12,766 bases of DNA from an uncultured Succinatimonas sp. (GCF_905203285.1 NZ_CAJKVK010000061.1:1-12766), one strand, 5' to 3'; shown: positions 1 to 7,428, counted from the first letter of the stretch. Numbers and translations are program-made. The notes: generated by a model not told the origin, from the letters alone.

Positions 1-131
1 ATATTATAGACATAGAGATATTTTAATAAAATTTATTTTATTAATTATTCATAGTGCTTTTTTCTCCTGATTTTAATAAAAATTAAACTTATTCAAATTG
101 TGATGTTAGGCTTCATCTTTACACTACATTT

Positions 132-160
132 TTATCAGTACAGAAAAGATAGAATAAAAT
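132..160 (+). promoter_or_regulatory. weak candidate promoter for the alcohol dehydrogenase gene
   Basis: A TTATCA box (132-137) and a TAAAAT box (155-160) are separated by 17 bases, matching the sigma-70 hexamers at 4/6 and 5/6. TAGAAT at 150-155 is an alternative -10. The leader would be roughly 90 bases. The surroundings are so AT-rich that chance matches are likely. A TGTGA half-site lies upstream at about 100-104, but its partner half does not match the CRP consensus. Confidence 0.3.
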
Positions 161-254
161 GATGCTGATTTTTAAGATGTTAAATCTAAAGAAAACATCT
201 AATTAACAATAAATAATAGAAAATCTATGAAAAGCAGCTGAGTTTTTGGTTCAA

Positions 255-1442
255 ATGGATAATTTTAACTTCTATCGCCCAACAGATATTTATTTTGGTC
301 GCGGTGCTGAAAACAATGCCGGTGAAATTTGCAAAAAACACGGCGGTACCAAAGTTCTTATTCACTTCGGAGGAAAGTCCGCAATTAAATCAGGTCTTAT
401 TGATCGTGTTGAAAAAGCCTTAATTGCTGCAGGATTATCTTTTGTAAAACTAGGCGATGTCCAGCCTAACCCTAGAGCAGAGTTAGTATACGAAGGTATT
501 GAACTTTGCAAAAAAGAAGGCGTTGACATGATTTTAGCTGTCGGCGGCGGAAGTGTTATTGATAGTGCCAAAGCAATTGCCATGGGTGTTCCTTATGACG
601 GTGATTTTTGGGACTTCTTTATGGGAGGAAAAGTCCCTACATCAGCCTTACCTTTAGGTTCTGTACTAACAATTGCGGCAGCAGGTTCTGAATGTTCCAA
701 TAGCTGTGTCATTGATAGAGAAGTTAACGGTATTATTAAGAAAAAAGGCTGCAATTTTCAAACAAATGTAGCTAAATTTGCAATTATGAACCCTGAACTT
801 ACCATGACATTACCGCCGTTTCAGACAGCATGCGGCTGTTGTGACATTATGTGCCATATCATGGAAAGATACTTCACCAATACAAAAGAAGTTGAAGTCA
901 CCGATCAGCTTTGCGAAGGGCTCTTAAGAGCTATGGTCACGATGATCCCTCGTGTTATAAAAAATCCTAACGACTATGAAGCACGCGCAAATATTATGTG
1001 GACATCATCACTTGCCCATAACAACCTTTGCGGTGTTGATCGTGAACAAGACTGGGCTAGTCATCGTATTGAGCATGAACTCTCAGCCTTATATGACTGT
1101 GCACATGGAGCAGGTCTTGCTGTCATTATGCCGGCTTGGATGGAGTACGTTATGAATCACGACATAATGCGTTTTGCTCAATTTGCTACCCGCGTTTTCG
1201 GCTGCGCCATGGATTTTGCTCATCCTGAAGTTACCGCTAAAAACGGTATTGCCGCTTTAAGAGCCTTGTGGAAATCCGCAGGACTTCCTTTGTCATTTGC
1301 AGAGCTTGGGGCTAAAAAAGAAGACATTCCGACATTACTTAATAACTTAGGTGACAACGATCATACTGAAGGTCACTTTGTTGTATTAAAGCGTCCAGAT
1401 GTTGAAGCTATTTTCAATATTGCCGCAAATTACAAAGATTAA
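255..1442 (+). CDS. iron-type alcohol/aldehyde dehydrogenase, YqhD / butanol dehydrogenase class
   Basis: This is a 395-residue group III (iron-activated) alcohol dehydrogenase. The family reduces aldehydes to alcohols with NAD(P)H in the cytoplasm, and the YqhD/Bdh branch usually prefers NADPH. The N-terminal cofactor domain carries the VGGGSVID loop (about 96-103). The C-terminal helical domain holds the four expected metal ligands: Asp197, His201, His274 (IEHEL) and His284 (CAHGAG). The ATG at 255 is preferred because the protein then begins MDNFNFYRPT, aligning with the YqhD start. An in-frame TTG at 246 would add three residues, and neither start has a good ribosome site. Cysteines are unusually dense around the metal site (193, 195, 196, 200). 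The gene is transcribed alone and followed by a terminator. Physiological substrate unknown; disposal of fermentation aldehydes is an inference. Confidence 0.9.
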   Translation: MDNFNFYRPTDIYFGRGAENNAGEICKKHGGTKVLIHFGGKSAIKSGLIDRVEKALIAAGLSFVKLGDVQPNPRAELVYEGIELCKKEGVDMILAVGGGSVIDSAKAIAMGVPYDGDFWDFFMGGKVPTSALPLGSVLTIAAAGSECSNSCVIDREVNGIIKKKGCNFQTNVAKFAIMNPELTMTLPPFQTACGCCDIMCHIMERYFTNTKEVEVTDQLCEGLLRAMVTMIPRVIKNPNDYEARANIMWTSSLAHNNLCGVDREQDWASHRIEHELSALYDCAHGAGLAVIMPAWMEYVMNHDIMRFAQFATRVFGCAMDFAHPEVTAKNGIAALRALWKSAGLPLSFAELGAKKEDIPTLLNNLGDNDHTEGHFVVLKRPDVEAIFNIAANYKD

Positions 1443-1466
1443 TTATTATCCGTAATTAATACCCAC

Positions 1467-1503
1467 AAACGCCACTCTTGCTTTGTCAGATTGGCGTTTT
1501 TTA
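1467..1503 (+). terminator. Rho-independent terminator of the alcohol dehydrogenase gene
   Basis: The arms AAACGCCA (1467-1474) and TGGCGTTT (1492-1499) pair over 8 bases around a 17-base loop. A T-rich tail follows from 1497. It lies 25 bases after the stop codon and separates this gene from rmuC. Confidence 0.8.
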
Positions 1504-1532
1504 TTTTTCCACATCTTAAAAAATCTTAAACA

Positions 1533-1560
1533 TTGTCTAAAAATACTATCGTGCTAATAT
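1533..1560 (+). promoter_or_regulatory. candidate sigma-70 promoter of rmuC
   Basis: TTGTCT (1533-1538) and TAATAT (1555-1560) are 16 bases apart, each 4/6 to consensus. The predicted start near 1567 leaves a leader of about 20 bases. It lies after the upstream terminator, so rmuC needs its own promoter here. The string AAACATTGTCTAAAAA over this -35 box resembles AAACATTGTTTAAAAA upstream of the tRNA-Leu gene near 12658, which may be chance in AT-rich DNA. Confidence 0.4.
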
Positions 1561-1587
1561 TAAGAAAAATTTTGACAAGAGCACGCC

Positions 1588-3063
1588 ATGTACAGCTTCA
1601 CCTTTACTCCGCTTAACATTACATTTCTGTCCGTAATTTTAGTCATTCTTTGTTTTGCTTTAATTTTTTATAAAAAACTTATAAAAAACAGAATGCTTAT
1701 CAAAATTCTGTCCCAAGATCTAACCGAAGCCAAAACAGAACTTCAGCAAAAAAACAACGTAATTACCAAATTAACAAATGACAACCAAAATCTCATTTTA
1801 GAACTTACCTCACAAAAGCGTGACAACTATAACTTGTCCAATCAGCTTAATGAATATGCGACCAATTTAGCTTCAAATAGAACGTCCATTGATAATCTTT
1901 CAACAGAAAGAACAACTCTCAAAAACGAAATCGCTTCTTTAAAAGAAAGATTGAAAGCGCTTAATGAACAAAGAGAAATTGATGCTCAGCAGCAGGAACA
2001 TATTTATAAAGATCTGGAACAAAAGCTCACCATTATTGGTGAAAAAATGTTAAAAGAACGCGGCGAAGCGCTACAGAAAACCGGACAGGAACAATTTTCT
2101 CTTGCAGTAAAACCGCTTAAAGAAGAGTTATCCGTTTTCCGTGAATTTCTAAATTCAGTACAAAAAATCAGTTCTGAGCAAGCAGGCTCACTTAAAACAG
2201 AGTTATTAAAGTTGCAGCAAGCCCAGCAGTCTTTAACTAAGCAAGCAGATGAACTTTCTTTAGCCTTAAGAACTAATGGTAAATCGCAAGGCATGTGGGG
2301 AGAACATCAACTTGAACTGGTATTAGAAAACTCAGGGCTGCGTAAAGGTTTTGAATATGATCGAGAAGTTGCAGGAAAACATGAGTTTGGCGAAAACGGC
2401 AGACCTGATGTCGTGATCCGCCTGCCTGACGGACACTCAATCATCATAGATTCAAAGTGCTCCCTTACCGATTACACTGTATTTATTAATGAAGAAAAAG
2501 ACGATATCCGCAACGCAGCTTTAAAAAAACATATCGGCTCTTTAAAGGCTCATATCAATGAACTTGCTAAAGCTAAATATAACGAGTATTTAAGTCTTAA
2601 TTCCCCTTCTTTTGTCTTCATGTTTATTCCTGTTGATAACGCCCTATCCATAGCTTTAAAAGAAGATAACAATCTTTACGAATACGCTGCTAAAAATAAC
2701 GTGTACTTGGTTTCACCTTCAAACTTACTGCCTGCCTTAAGAGTTGTGTCGAATTTATGGGTACTGTCTACTCAAAACGACAAAATGCGCAAACTTGCCG
2801 CTGAAGCACAAAATATTTATAAAAAATGCGATCTTGTAGTAGAAGCGTTTGAGGATATGGAAAAACGCTATAAATCTTTAGGCGACTGCATAGATATTGC
2901 CGCAAGCCGTTTCTATCGAGGAAAAGGAAACTTACGCAGTCTAATTGAAAGTTTTTCTCTAAACTCTCCTAAAGCATTAAATGAAGAAAATGGCACACTA
3001 ATTGATAAAGAGACAACAAAAAAGGCGCTGATTACAAGCGCCCCTTTGTCTTCACAAAACTAA
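1588..3063 (+). CDS. rmuC: RmuC family DNA recombination-limiting protein
   Basis: This 491-residue protein matches RmuC, named for its effect on recombination at inverted repeats in E. coli and thought to be a membrane-anchored nuclease-like protein. One N-terminal membrane helix (about 9-29) precedes a long Gln/Lys/Glu-rich coiled coil (about 40-225). The conserved RmuC domain (about 230-455) begins with the GMWGE segment (235-239). A PD-(D/E)XK-like core is visible: RPD at 272-274, then IIIDSK with Asp288 and Lys290. The downstream helical part contains RVVSNLW and RFYRGKGNL. A weak AAGAG (1577-1581) precedes the ATG by 6 bases. The last residues, beyond the conserved domain, are encoded by DNA that forms the terminator of the convergent gene. 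Molecular activity is not settled in the family. Confidence 0.93.
   Translation: MYSFTFTPLNITFLSVILVILCFALIFYKKLIKNRMLIKILSQDLTEAKTELQQKNNVITKLTNDNQNLILELTSQKRDNYNLSNQLNEYATNLASNRTSIDNLSTERTTLKNEIASLKERLKALNEQREIDAQQQEHIYKDLEQKLTIIGEKMLKERGEALQKTGQEQFSLAVKPLKEELSVFREFLNSVQKISSEQAGSLKTELLKLQQAQQSLTKQADELSLALRTNGKSQGMWGEHQLELVLENSGLRKGFEYDREVAGKHEFGENGRPDVVIRLPDGHSIIIDSKCSLTDYTVFINEEKDDIRNAALKKHIGSLKAHINELAKAKYNEYLSLNSPSFVFMFIPVDNALSIALKEDNNLYEYAAKNNVYLVSPSNLLPALRVVSNLWVLSTQNDKMRKLAAEAQNIYKKCDLVVEAFEDMEKRYKSLGDCIDIAASRFYRGKGNLRSLIESFSLNSPKALNEENGTLIDKETTKKALITSAPLSSQN
3018..3042 (-). terminator. terminator of the convergent small gene, embedded in the rmuC 3' end
   Basis: Read on the minus strand, GGCGCT (3042-3037) and AGCGCC (3029-3024) form a 6-bp GC-rich stem with a 7-base loop, followed at once by six T (3023-3018). 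It sits 23 bases past the stop codon of the minus-strand gene, entirely within the rmuC coding region. On the + strand the tail is only three T, so it works mainly for minus transcription. Confidence 0.75.
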
Positions 3064-3064
3064 A

Positions 3065-3631
3065 CTAAAAACGACGAGAGCCTTTTTCTTCCTCATCGAC
3101 AGGTTTTTTGAACAAATCATTTGTCGAATAAGAAGATGTCGGAATCTCCTGATTCTGCATTTTCTGCTTATTTGCAAAGAAACTGCTAATGACAGGTATC
3201 AGCATCATAGCCAAGACATAAAGCAAAAAGCCGCCGCCGAAAATACCGACACCCAACATCATCATACCCATCATTCCCAGACCGCCTAAAAATCCGAATA
3301 ATCCGGCACGAGCTGCAGGGTTTGCGGCAGCTGCTCCTTTTGCGGCATTAGATTGAGTAGCGGTATTATTTTTCGTCGCATTAGTATTGGCGGCAGATTT
3401 GCCTTTACCGCCAAAATTCATGGAAAAACCCTTGTTGGCGCGTCCGAAACCGCGAAAGCCTCTTGCTTGCATGGAATCATCAACAAAAGCTACGGCAACA
3501 TCAGAAATACCGTTAACTACTGCCATACCTATTGAAGAAACATTTACCGGAGCTGAAGCATGAGCAGCACCGACGGATAAAAATAAACACAAAACTAATG
3601 ATTTAATAAACAAAGAAATCTTCTTCAACAT
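3065..3631 (-). CDS. secreted or membrane Gly/Met-rich small protein, resembling the N-terminal half of Tim44-like proteins
   Basis: I do not recognise a named gene. The ATG at 3631 gives 188 residues and follows an AAGG five bases upstream. A longer in-frame start at 3703 would put 24 extra residues before a clear signal peptide and across the TATAAT promoter. The signal peptide is about 1-25 (KK start, hydrophobic core, AHA before Ser26). Then come a short ordered stretch (27-55), an Arg/Gly/Phe segment (57-75), an Ala/Asn/Thr low-complexity linker (78-108), a Gly/Met/Leu/Phe hydrophobic stretch long enough for one or two membrane passes (110-152), and a polar tail ending in a Glu/Lys/Arg cluster. 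Bacterial Tim44-like proteins share the signal, Gly-rich linker and hydrophobic stretch but carry a C-terminal Tim44 domain that is absent here. Function unknown. Confidence 0.75.
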   Translation of the reverse strand: MLKKISLFIKSLVLCLFLSVGAAHASAPVNVSSIGMAVVNGISDVAVAFVDDSMQARGFRGFGRANKGFSMNFGGKGKSAANTNATKNNTATQSNAAKGAAAANPAARAGLFGFLGGLGMMGMMMLGVGIFGGGFLLYVLAMMLIPVISSFFANKQKMQNQEIPTSSYSTNDLFKKPVDEEEKGSRRF

Positions 3632-3665
3632 AGTTACCTTAAAAAGAAAAATGTACGGAGATTTG

Positions 3666-3694
3666 ATTATACTAAACCTAAAAAAAATTAACAC
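3666..3694 (-). promoter_or_regulatory. promoter of the small Gly/Met-rich protein gene
   Basis: The minus strand has a perfect TATAAT at 3671-3666. The -35 region 17 bases upstream, GTGTTA (3694-3689), is poor at 3/6. The predicted start near 3659 gives a 28-base leader before the ATG at 3631, which supports that start codon. The weak -35 box may mean an activator is needed; the dyad at 3721-3758 lies suitably upstream. Confidence 0.5.
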
Positions 3695-3720
3695 GGCACC
3701 CAAATAACGTACTACCAGTT

Positions 3721-3758
3721 AAGCGATAACGATCACATTAATCGTTTTAAATCCGCTT
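3721..3758. repeat. nested inverted repeat, possible operator
   Basis: An inner dyad AACGAT (3728-3733) / ATCGTT (3741-3746) with a 7-base spacer sits inside an outer dyad AAGCG (3721-3725) / CGCTT (3754-3758). It has no T tail and is followed on the minus strand by the promoter at 3666-3694, about 78 bases upstream of the predicted start. Within it the minus strand reads TGTGATCGTTATCGCT, a CRP-like half-site with a degenerate partner. No regulator can be named. Confidence 0.4.
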
Positions 3759-3774
3759 ACAAAATACTTCTTTA

Positions 3775-3819
3775 CAAAAAAAGACACATTTTCTTTAAAA
3801 AACCTCAGAAAATGTGTCT
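3775..3819 (-). terminator. strong Rho-independent terminator of pykA
   Basis: AGACACATTTTCT (3819-3807 on the minus strand) pairs perfectly with AGAAAATGTGTCT (3794-3782) over 13 bases with a 12-base loop. A run of T follows on the minus strand. It lies about 30 bases past the pykA stop and insulates the small gene downstream. Confidence 0.85.
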
Positions 3820-3848
3820 GTTGACTAAATTAATTAATCTATAACTAA

Positions 3849-5288
3849 TTAATTAATGGTAATAACACGCATACTGTCAGTCTGACCGGATTTACCCATA
3901 GTCATACCGAAAGTCACTACCAACTTATCCCCTCTTTGAACCAAGTTATGTGCTTTCAACTCCTCGATTGCAGCATATAAAACTTCATCGCGGGTAGTAA
4001 AAGACATTATGTCAAGGTTAAACGGGAACACGCCGCGATACATGCACATCCAATCTACGGTTTTAGGGTAACGGGAAAAAGCATAAATCGGCAAACCAGA
4101 ACGAATACGTGACATCAGCAACGGCAGATGTCCACTATCAGAGAATGTTATTAAACCGTGAATACCGCGCAAATGGTTAGCAGCAAACATTGCAGAAATA
4201 GCAATAGTCTCTTCAGCAGTTTCAAAGATTCTGTCGGCACGATAATTAGAATGCTTAACCGAATTCTCGGCTCCGTGACAAACTTTTGACATAGCAGCAA
4301 CAGTTTCAACCGGAAAATCACCGGCAGCTGTTTCTGCCGATAACATCACGGCATCTGTTCCATCCAATACAGCGTTTGCAACATCCATGACTTCAGCGCG
4401 AGTCGGCATCGGAGCTTTAATCATAGACTCCATCATCTGAGTTGCGGTAATTACAACTCTATCAAGTCCGCGCGCTAAATTAATAAGGTTTTTCTGGACG
4501 CTCATTAGTCGGGCATCGCCGATTTCAACTCCCAAATCTCCGCGAGCCACCATAACCGCATCTGCAGCTAAAATAATATCGCGCATTGATTCTTCCGAAA
4601 CTACGGCTTCAGCTCGTTCTACTTTTGCCACGATTCGGGCATCAGAACCGGCTTCACGTAAAAGCTTGCGTGCATAAATCAAATCCTCGCCTGAGCGCGG
4701 AAATGAAATTGCCATGTAGTCAAGATCTAATGAAGCGGCATATTTAATATCCTGCTTATCTTTATCAGTTAAAGCAGGAGCAGACAAACCGCCGCCTTTT
4801 TTATTGATGCCTTTAGAGTTTGACAAAATACCGGCAACGATAACGAAGGTATAAATCTTAGCTCCTTCAACTTTCTCAACTTCAAGCTGAATTCTTCCGT
4901 CATCAAGAAGCAGGACATCTCCTGATTTTAAATCTTGAGGTAATTCTTTATATGTAAGGCCTACTTGATTCTGATCTCCTTCATCATGACCAAGCTCGGC
5001 ATCCAAAATAAATTTATCACCAAGAGAAAGTTTTATCGGACCGTTTTTAAAAGCACCTATGCGGATCTTAGGTCCTTGCAGATCTCCCATAATTGCAACA
5101 GGAAGACCTAATCTATGAGAAATTTCCCTTACGGCATCGACACGACGCTTGTGATCCTCAAAGGCGCCATGAGAAAAGTTGATTCGAACTACATTTGCAC
5201 CCGCTTTAATTATTCCTTCCAAAACTCCCGGACGATCGGTTGCAGGTCCTAATGTTGAAACAATTTTCGTACGACGTTTTTTAGGCAT
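3849..5288 (-). CDS. pykA: pyruvate kinase, PykA (type II) class
   Basis: This 479-residue enzyme converts phosphoenolpyruvate and ADP to pyruvate and ATP in the last step of glycolysis. It resembles E. coli PykA (480 residues) along its whole length and more closely than PykF: it begins RRTKIVSTLGPATDRPG and has the GDLQGPKIR, NKGGGLSA-like and RGDLGVEIGD blocks. The barrel holds substrate and metal residues: Arg35, Asn37, Ser39 and His40 (RINFSH), active-site Lys222, Glu224 (AKVERAE) and Asp251. The B domain spans about 73-170. The signature PTRAEVMDVANAVLDGTDA lies at 295-313 and the C-terminal regulatory domain follows from about 350. Family knowledge suggests activation by AMP or sugar phosphates, not visible here. 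TAGGG seven bases upstream supports the ATG. It forms a single-gene unit with its own promoter and terminator. Confidence 0.97.
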   Translation of the reverse strand: MPKKRRTKIVSTLGPATDRPGVLEGIIKAGANVVRINFSHGAFEDHKRRVDAVREISHRLGLPVAIMGDLQGPKIRIGAFKNGPIKLSLGDKFILDAELGHDEGDQNQVGLTYKELPQDLKSGDVLLLDDGRIQLEVEKVEGAKIYTFVIVAGILSNSKGINKKGGGLSAPALTDKDKQDIKYAASLDLDYMAISFPRSGEDLIYARKLLREAGSDARIVAKVERAEAVVSEESMRDIILAADAVMVARGDLGVEIGDARLMSVQKNLINLARGLDRVVITATQMMESMIKAPMPTRAEVMDVANAVLDGTDAVMLSAETAAGDFPVETVAAMSKVCHGAENSVKHSNYRADRIFETAEETIAISAMFAANHLRGIHGLITFSDSGHLPLLMSRIRSGLPIYAFSRYPKTVDWMCMYRGVFPFNLDIMSFTTRDEVLYAAIEELKAHNLVQRGDKLVVTFGMTMGKSGQTDSMRVITIN

Positions 5289-5337
5289 TTTTTTACCCTA
5301 TGAATTTGCTTAAAACAAGAATCGAAAACAAAAAAGC

Positions 5338-5366
5338 AATATATCTTCCATTCAAGTTTAAACCAA
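5338..5366 (-). promoter_or_regulatory. candidate sigma-70 promoter of pykA
   Basis: On the minus strand TTGGTT (5366-5361) and TATATT (5343-5338) are 17 bases apart. The predicted start near 5331 leaves a leader of about 43 bases. It lies just after the purC terminator, so pykA is expected to be transcribed independently. I saw no Cra-like site by eye. Confidence 0.5.
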
Positions 5367-5415
5367 ATTTACGGACAAAACTTTTATCAACCCCTAAAAA
5401 ATGCAAAATTACAAA

Positions 5416-5443
5416 TAAAAAACGCCCGATTTAAATCGAGCGT
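5416..5443 (-). terminator. Rho-independent terminator of purC
   Basis: On the minus strand ACGCTCGATTT (5443-5433) pairs with AAATCGGGCGT (5432-5422), with one G-U pair. The inner bases are a palindrome, so the real loop is about four bases. Six T follow (5422-5417). It lies 24 bases past the purC stop. Confidence 0.85.
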
Positions 5444-5466
5444 CTTAAAAAGCTTAAAGCTTAAAA

Positions 5467-6177
5467 TTACAGCGGGCAGCCGATACGACGAGCAACCTCT
5501 TCGTAAGCTTCGATAACACCGCCTAAGCCCTGACGGAAACGATCCTTATCAAGTTTCTTACGGGTCTCTTTATCCCACAAACGGCAGCCGTCCGGTGAGA
5601 ATTCATCACCCAAAATCAACTGACCGTTATATTTACCGAACTCAAGCTTATAGTCAACTAAAATAAGTCCGGCTTTATCAAACAAATCTTTTAATACCTC
5701 ATTGATCTTATAGGAAAGATCACGCATGGTATCAATATCTTCCTGAGTACCCCAGCCAAAAGAAACGATATGAGAATCGTTAACCATCGGATCGTCTAAA
5801 GCATCGCTCTTTAAGAAGAACTCAAAGGTAGGAGGATTAAGGTCAAGACCTTCTTTAACGCCATAACGCTTGCAAATAGAACCTGCGCTTACATTGCGAA
5901 CAACGCATTCTACCGGAACCATTTCAAGCTTCTTAACCAAGCACTCGGTATCGGAAAGGAGTTCCTCAACATGGACAGGAATACCTGCTTCTTCAAGTTT
6001 CTTCATAATAAAGAAATTGAAGTGATTGTTTGTGCGTCCCTTACGATCTAACTGCTCAATTTTTTTGCCGTTAAAGGCTGAGGTGTCGTCGCGGAACAAC
6101 ATAATATAGTGATTAGGATCATCAGTTTCATAAACTGATTTTGCCTTGCCACGATAAAGCTCTCTTTTCTTTTCCAT
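5467..6177 (-). CDS. purC: phosphoribosylaminoimidazole-succinocarboxamide (SAICAR) synthase
   Basis: This 236-residue enzyme joins aspartate to CAIR using ATP to form SAICAR in purine synthesis. Length and sequence match E. coli PurC (237 residues). Visible motifs are the N-terminal LYRGKAKSVYE nucleotide-binding loop (7-17), DDTSAFNGKK (30-39), PVECVVRN (88-95), LILVDYKLEFG (171-181) and LGDEFSPDGCRLWD (189-202). AGGA about seven bases upstream supports the ATG. The gene follows bamC, as in the E. coli dapA-bamC-purC order, but an 80-base spacer with a palindrome lies between, so it may be partly uncoupled. No PurR-like operator was seen. A strong terminator follows. Confidence 0.97.
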   Translation of the reverse strand: MEKKRELYRGKAKSVYETDDPNHYIMLFRDDTSAFNGKKIEQLDRKGRTNNHFNFFIMKKLEEAGIPVHVEELLSDTECLVKKLEMVPVECVVRNVSAGSICKRYGVKEGLDLNPPTFEFFLKSDALDDPMVNDSHIVSFGWGTQEDIDTMRDLSYKINEVLKDLFDKAGLILVDYKLEFGKYNGQLILGDEFSPDGCRLWDKETRKKLDKDRFRQGLGGVIEAYEEVARRIGCPL

Positions 6178-6209
6178 GATGAGATCCTGAAAAATAAATT
6201 AACATCAAA

Positions 6210-6237
6210 GCGCATTGTGAACTTAATCACAATGCGC
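6210..6237. promoter_or_regulatory. perfect palindrome between bamC and purC: CRP-like site or RNA hairpin
   Basis: GCGCATTGTG (6210-6219) and CACAATGCGC (6228-6237) are perfect inverted repeats around 8 bases. The core reads TGTGA-N6-TCACA (6216-6231), identical to the CRP consensus core. As RNA it gives a 10-bp GC-capped hairpin, but on neither strand does a T run follow, unlike every confident terminator in this window. Its centre is about 46 bases upstream of the purC ATG, too close for ordinary class II activation. Repression, or an RNA processing or attenuation hairpin, are alternatives. Confidence 0.55.
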
Positions 6238-6257
6238 GTATTTTACTACAAAAAGCC

Positions 6258-7406
6258 TTAATTAGCAGAATTTAGAGCAAACTCTCTTGAAAGAGCTTGA
6301 GAGAATCCGCTGTAAAGACCTGCAAGTGCCGTCGCTGATAGCGGTTTATCATCATCGTCATAGAAAGTGATAACTGTCTTATCACCGTTAACACCTAATC
6401 TTATGATGTACGAATCGGCTTCAAGATTAAACGGATCGACGCCTAAATCTCTAAAGAAATCAGGATCGTCTTCTTCAAGGGTCACGTTAAATGATCCGTG
6501 AGAAATTGAAAACTCATCAATGATGAATCCGTATTTTGGCAGCATTTGCTGCATAACTCTCATGGTTTCATCATAAGGAGCATTTACGGTAAATGTTTCC
6601 TGATTATTATTGTCAACACCGATTGAAACCGTTACATTGCTTAAATCCTGACCTTGGGAATTAACGGTATTATCAATTTCTTTGATAATACTATTGGCAA
6701 ATCCCATAGCAAAGCGCTCAAGCTCAATCGGAGTTAAAACATTTTCAAGCATTTTGCCATTTGACAACTGCGTCATGGATCCGATAACCGAAGAAGCTAT
6801 GCCTAAGTCGCCATTTTGCGCTCTACCGATACGAATACGATAGATTTGATGATAGCAAAGAGCATGAGATGCACGATTTGCAGGAGTGTAAGGAACACCG
6901 AATTCATTAAAATCAGAAGCTAAAGTAGTAAGCTCAAAAGCTCCCGGAGTAACTTGACCTACTTCAATATTAAGTCTTTGCAAAACTTTACCTAAAAGCA
7001 GCCAAGCCTGGTCCTCATCAACGATACCGTGAGCTCCGCCTTGTCTTAACCAAACAATAGCTTCTCCAGCGCTCCATTGAGCATTAACCCCAAGGGAAGA
7101 GCGTAAAGGTACGACAGGAGCTCTGACATCAATATTTTTGCCGACTTCACCGGTGTTGGTATAACTTAACATCGGCAATTCCATTGTCCTGTCATAGGGA
7201 GGCTGCGCAAGCCCCGGAGGAATTACCAGCTGATCGGGAACATCAGAAACTTCCGCATGATCATAGTTTCCGGTGGGCTCACGCAATGATGTTTCAACAG
7301 TACCGTCAAAATACTGCCACCAATGACGGATAATATTGCAGCCGGCAAGCTGAGAACTGACAACTGCCATACTTAACGCCATTACGGTGAATTTGATTTT
7401 TGACAA
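6258..7406 (-). CDS. bamC: outer-membrane assembly lipoprotein BamC
   Basis: BamC is an accessory lipoprotein of the BAM complex, which inserts beta-barrel proteins into the outer membrane. The 382-residue product starts with a lipoprotein signal ending in LAGC; Cys23 would be lipidated, and Asn at +2 does not block outer-membrane sorting. A low-complexity region (about 24-105) contains the family-like GEVGKNIDVRAPVVPL (86-101), which binds BamD in the E. coli protein. Two helix-grip-like domains follow (about 110-245 and 258-376). It is longer than E. coli BamC (344). The start is TTG, chosen because GGAG (7417-7414) lies seven bases upstream and the signal peptide then begins MSKIKF; the next ATG would remove the charged N-region. 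It lies 22 bases after rmlB, probably in one operon. Divergent sequence, but order and motifs agree. Confidence 0.85.
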   Translation of the reverse strand: MSKIKFTVMALSMAVVSSQLAGCNIIRHWWQYFDGTVETSLREPTGNYDHAEVSDVPDQLVIPPGLAQPPYDRTMELPMLSYTNTGEVGKNIDVRAPVVPLRSSLGVNAQWSAGEAIVWLRQGGAHGIVDEDQAWLLLGKVLQRLNIEVGQVTPGAFELTTLASDFNEFGVPYTPANRASHALCYHQIYRIRIGRAQNGDLGIASSVIGSMTQLSNGKMLENVLTPIELERFAMGFANSIIKEIDNTVNSQGQDLSNVTVSIGVDNNNQETFTVNAPYDETMRVMQQMLPKYGFIIDEFSISHGSFNVTLEEDDPDFFRDLGVDPFNLEADSYIIRLGVNGDKTVITFYDDDDKPLSATALAGLYSGFSQALSREFALNSAN

Positions 7407-7428
7407 AATCTTTCTCCTTTAATAGCCT

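Noticed and set aside
41..70. Minus-strand AGGAG (68-64) followed by ATG at 52, like the start of a gene
   Set aside because: The frame stops after three codons (Met-Asn-Asn-stop) and the rest is AT-rich with no frame; it may be a gene remnant, but there is not enough to call it.
95..117. TGTGA half-site upstream of the alcohol dehydrogenase as a CRP site
   Set aside because: The second half does not match TCACA, so it is only a half-site in AT-rich DNA.
2004..2294. 96-codon minus-strand frame inside rmuC
   Set aside because: Antisense shadow of a well-supported gene, with no ribosome site and no recognisable composition.
3632..3703. 24-residue N-terminal extension of the small membrane protein (start at 3703)
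   Set aside because: It would place coding sequence over the TATAAT promoter and ahead of a normal signal peptide; the ATG at 3631 has its own AAGG.
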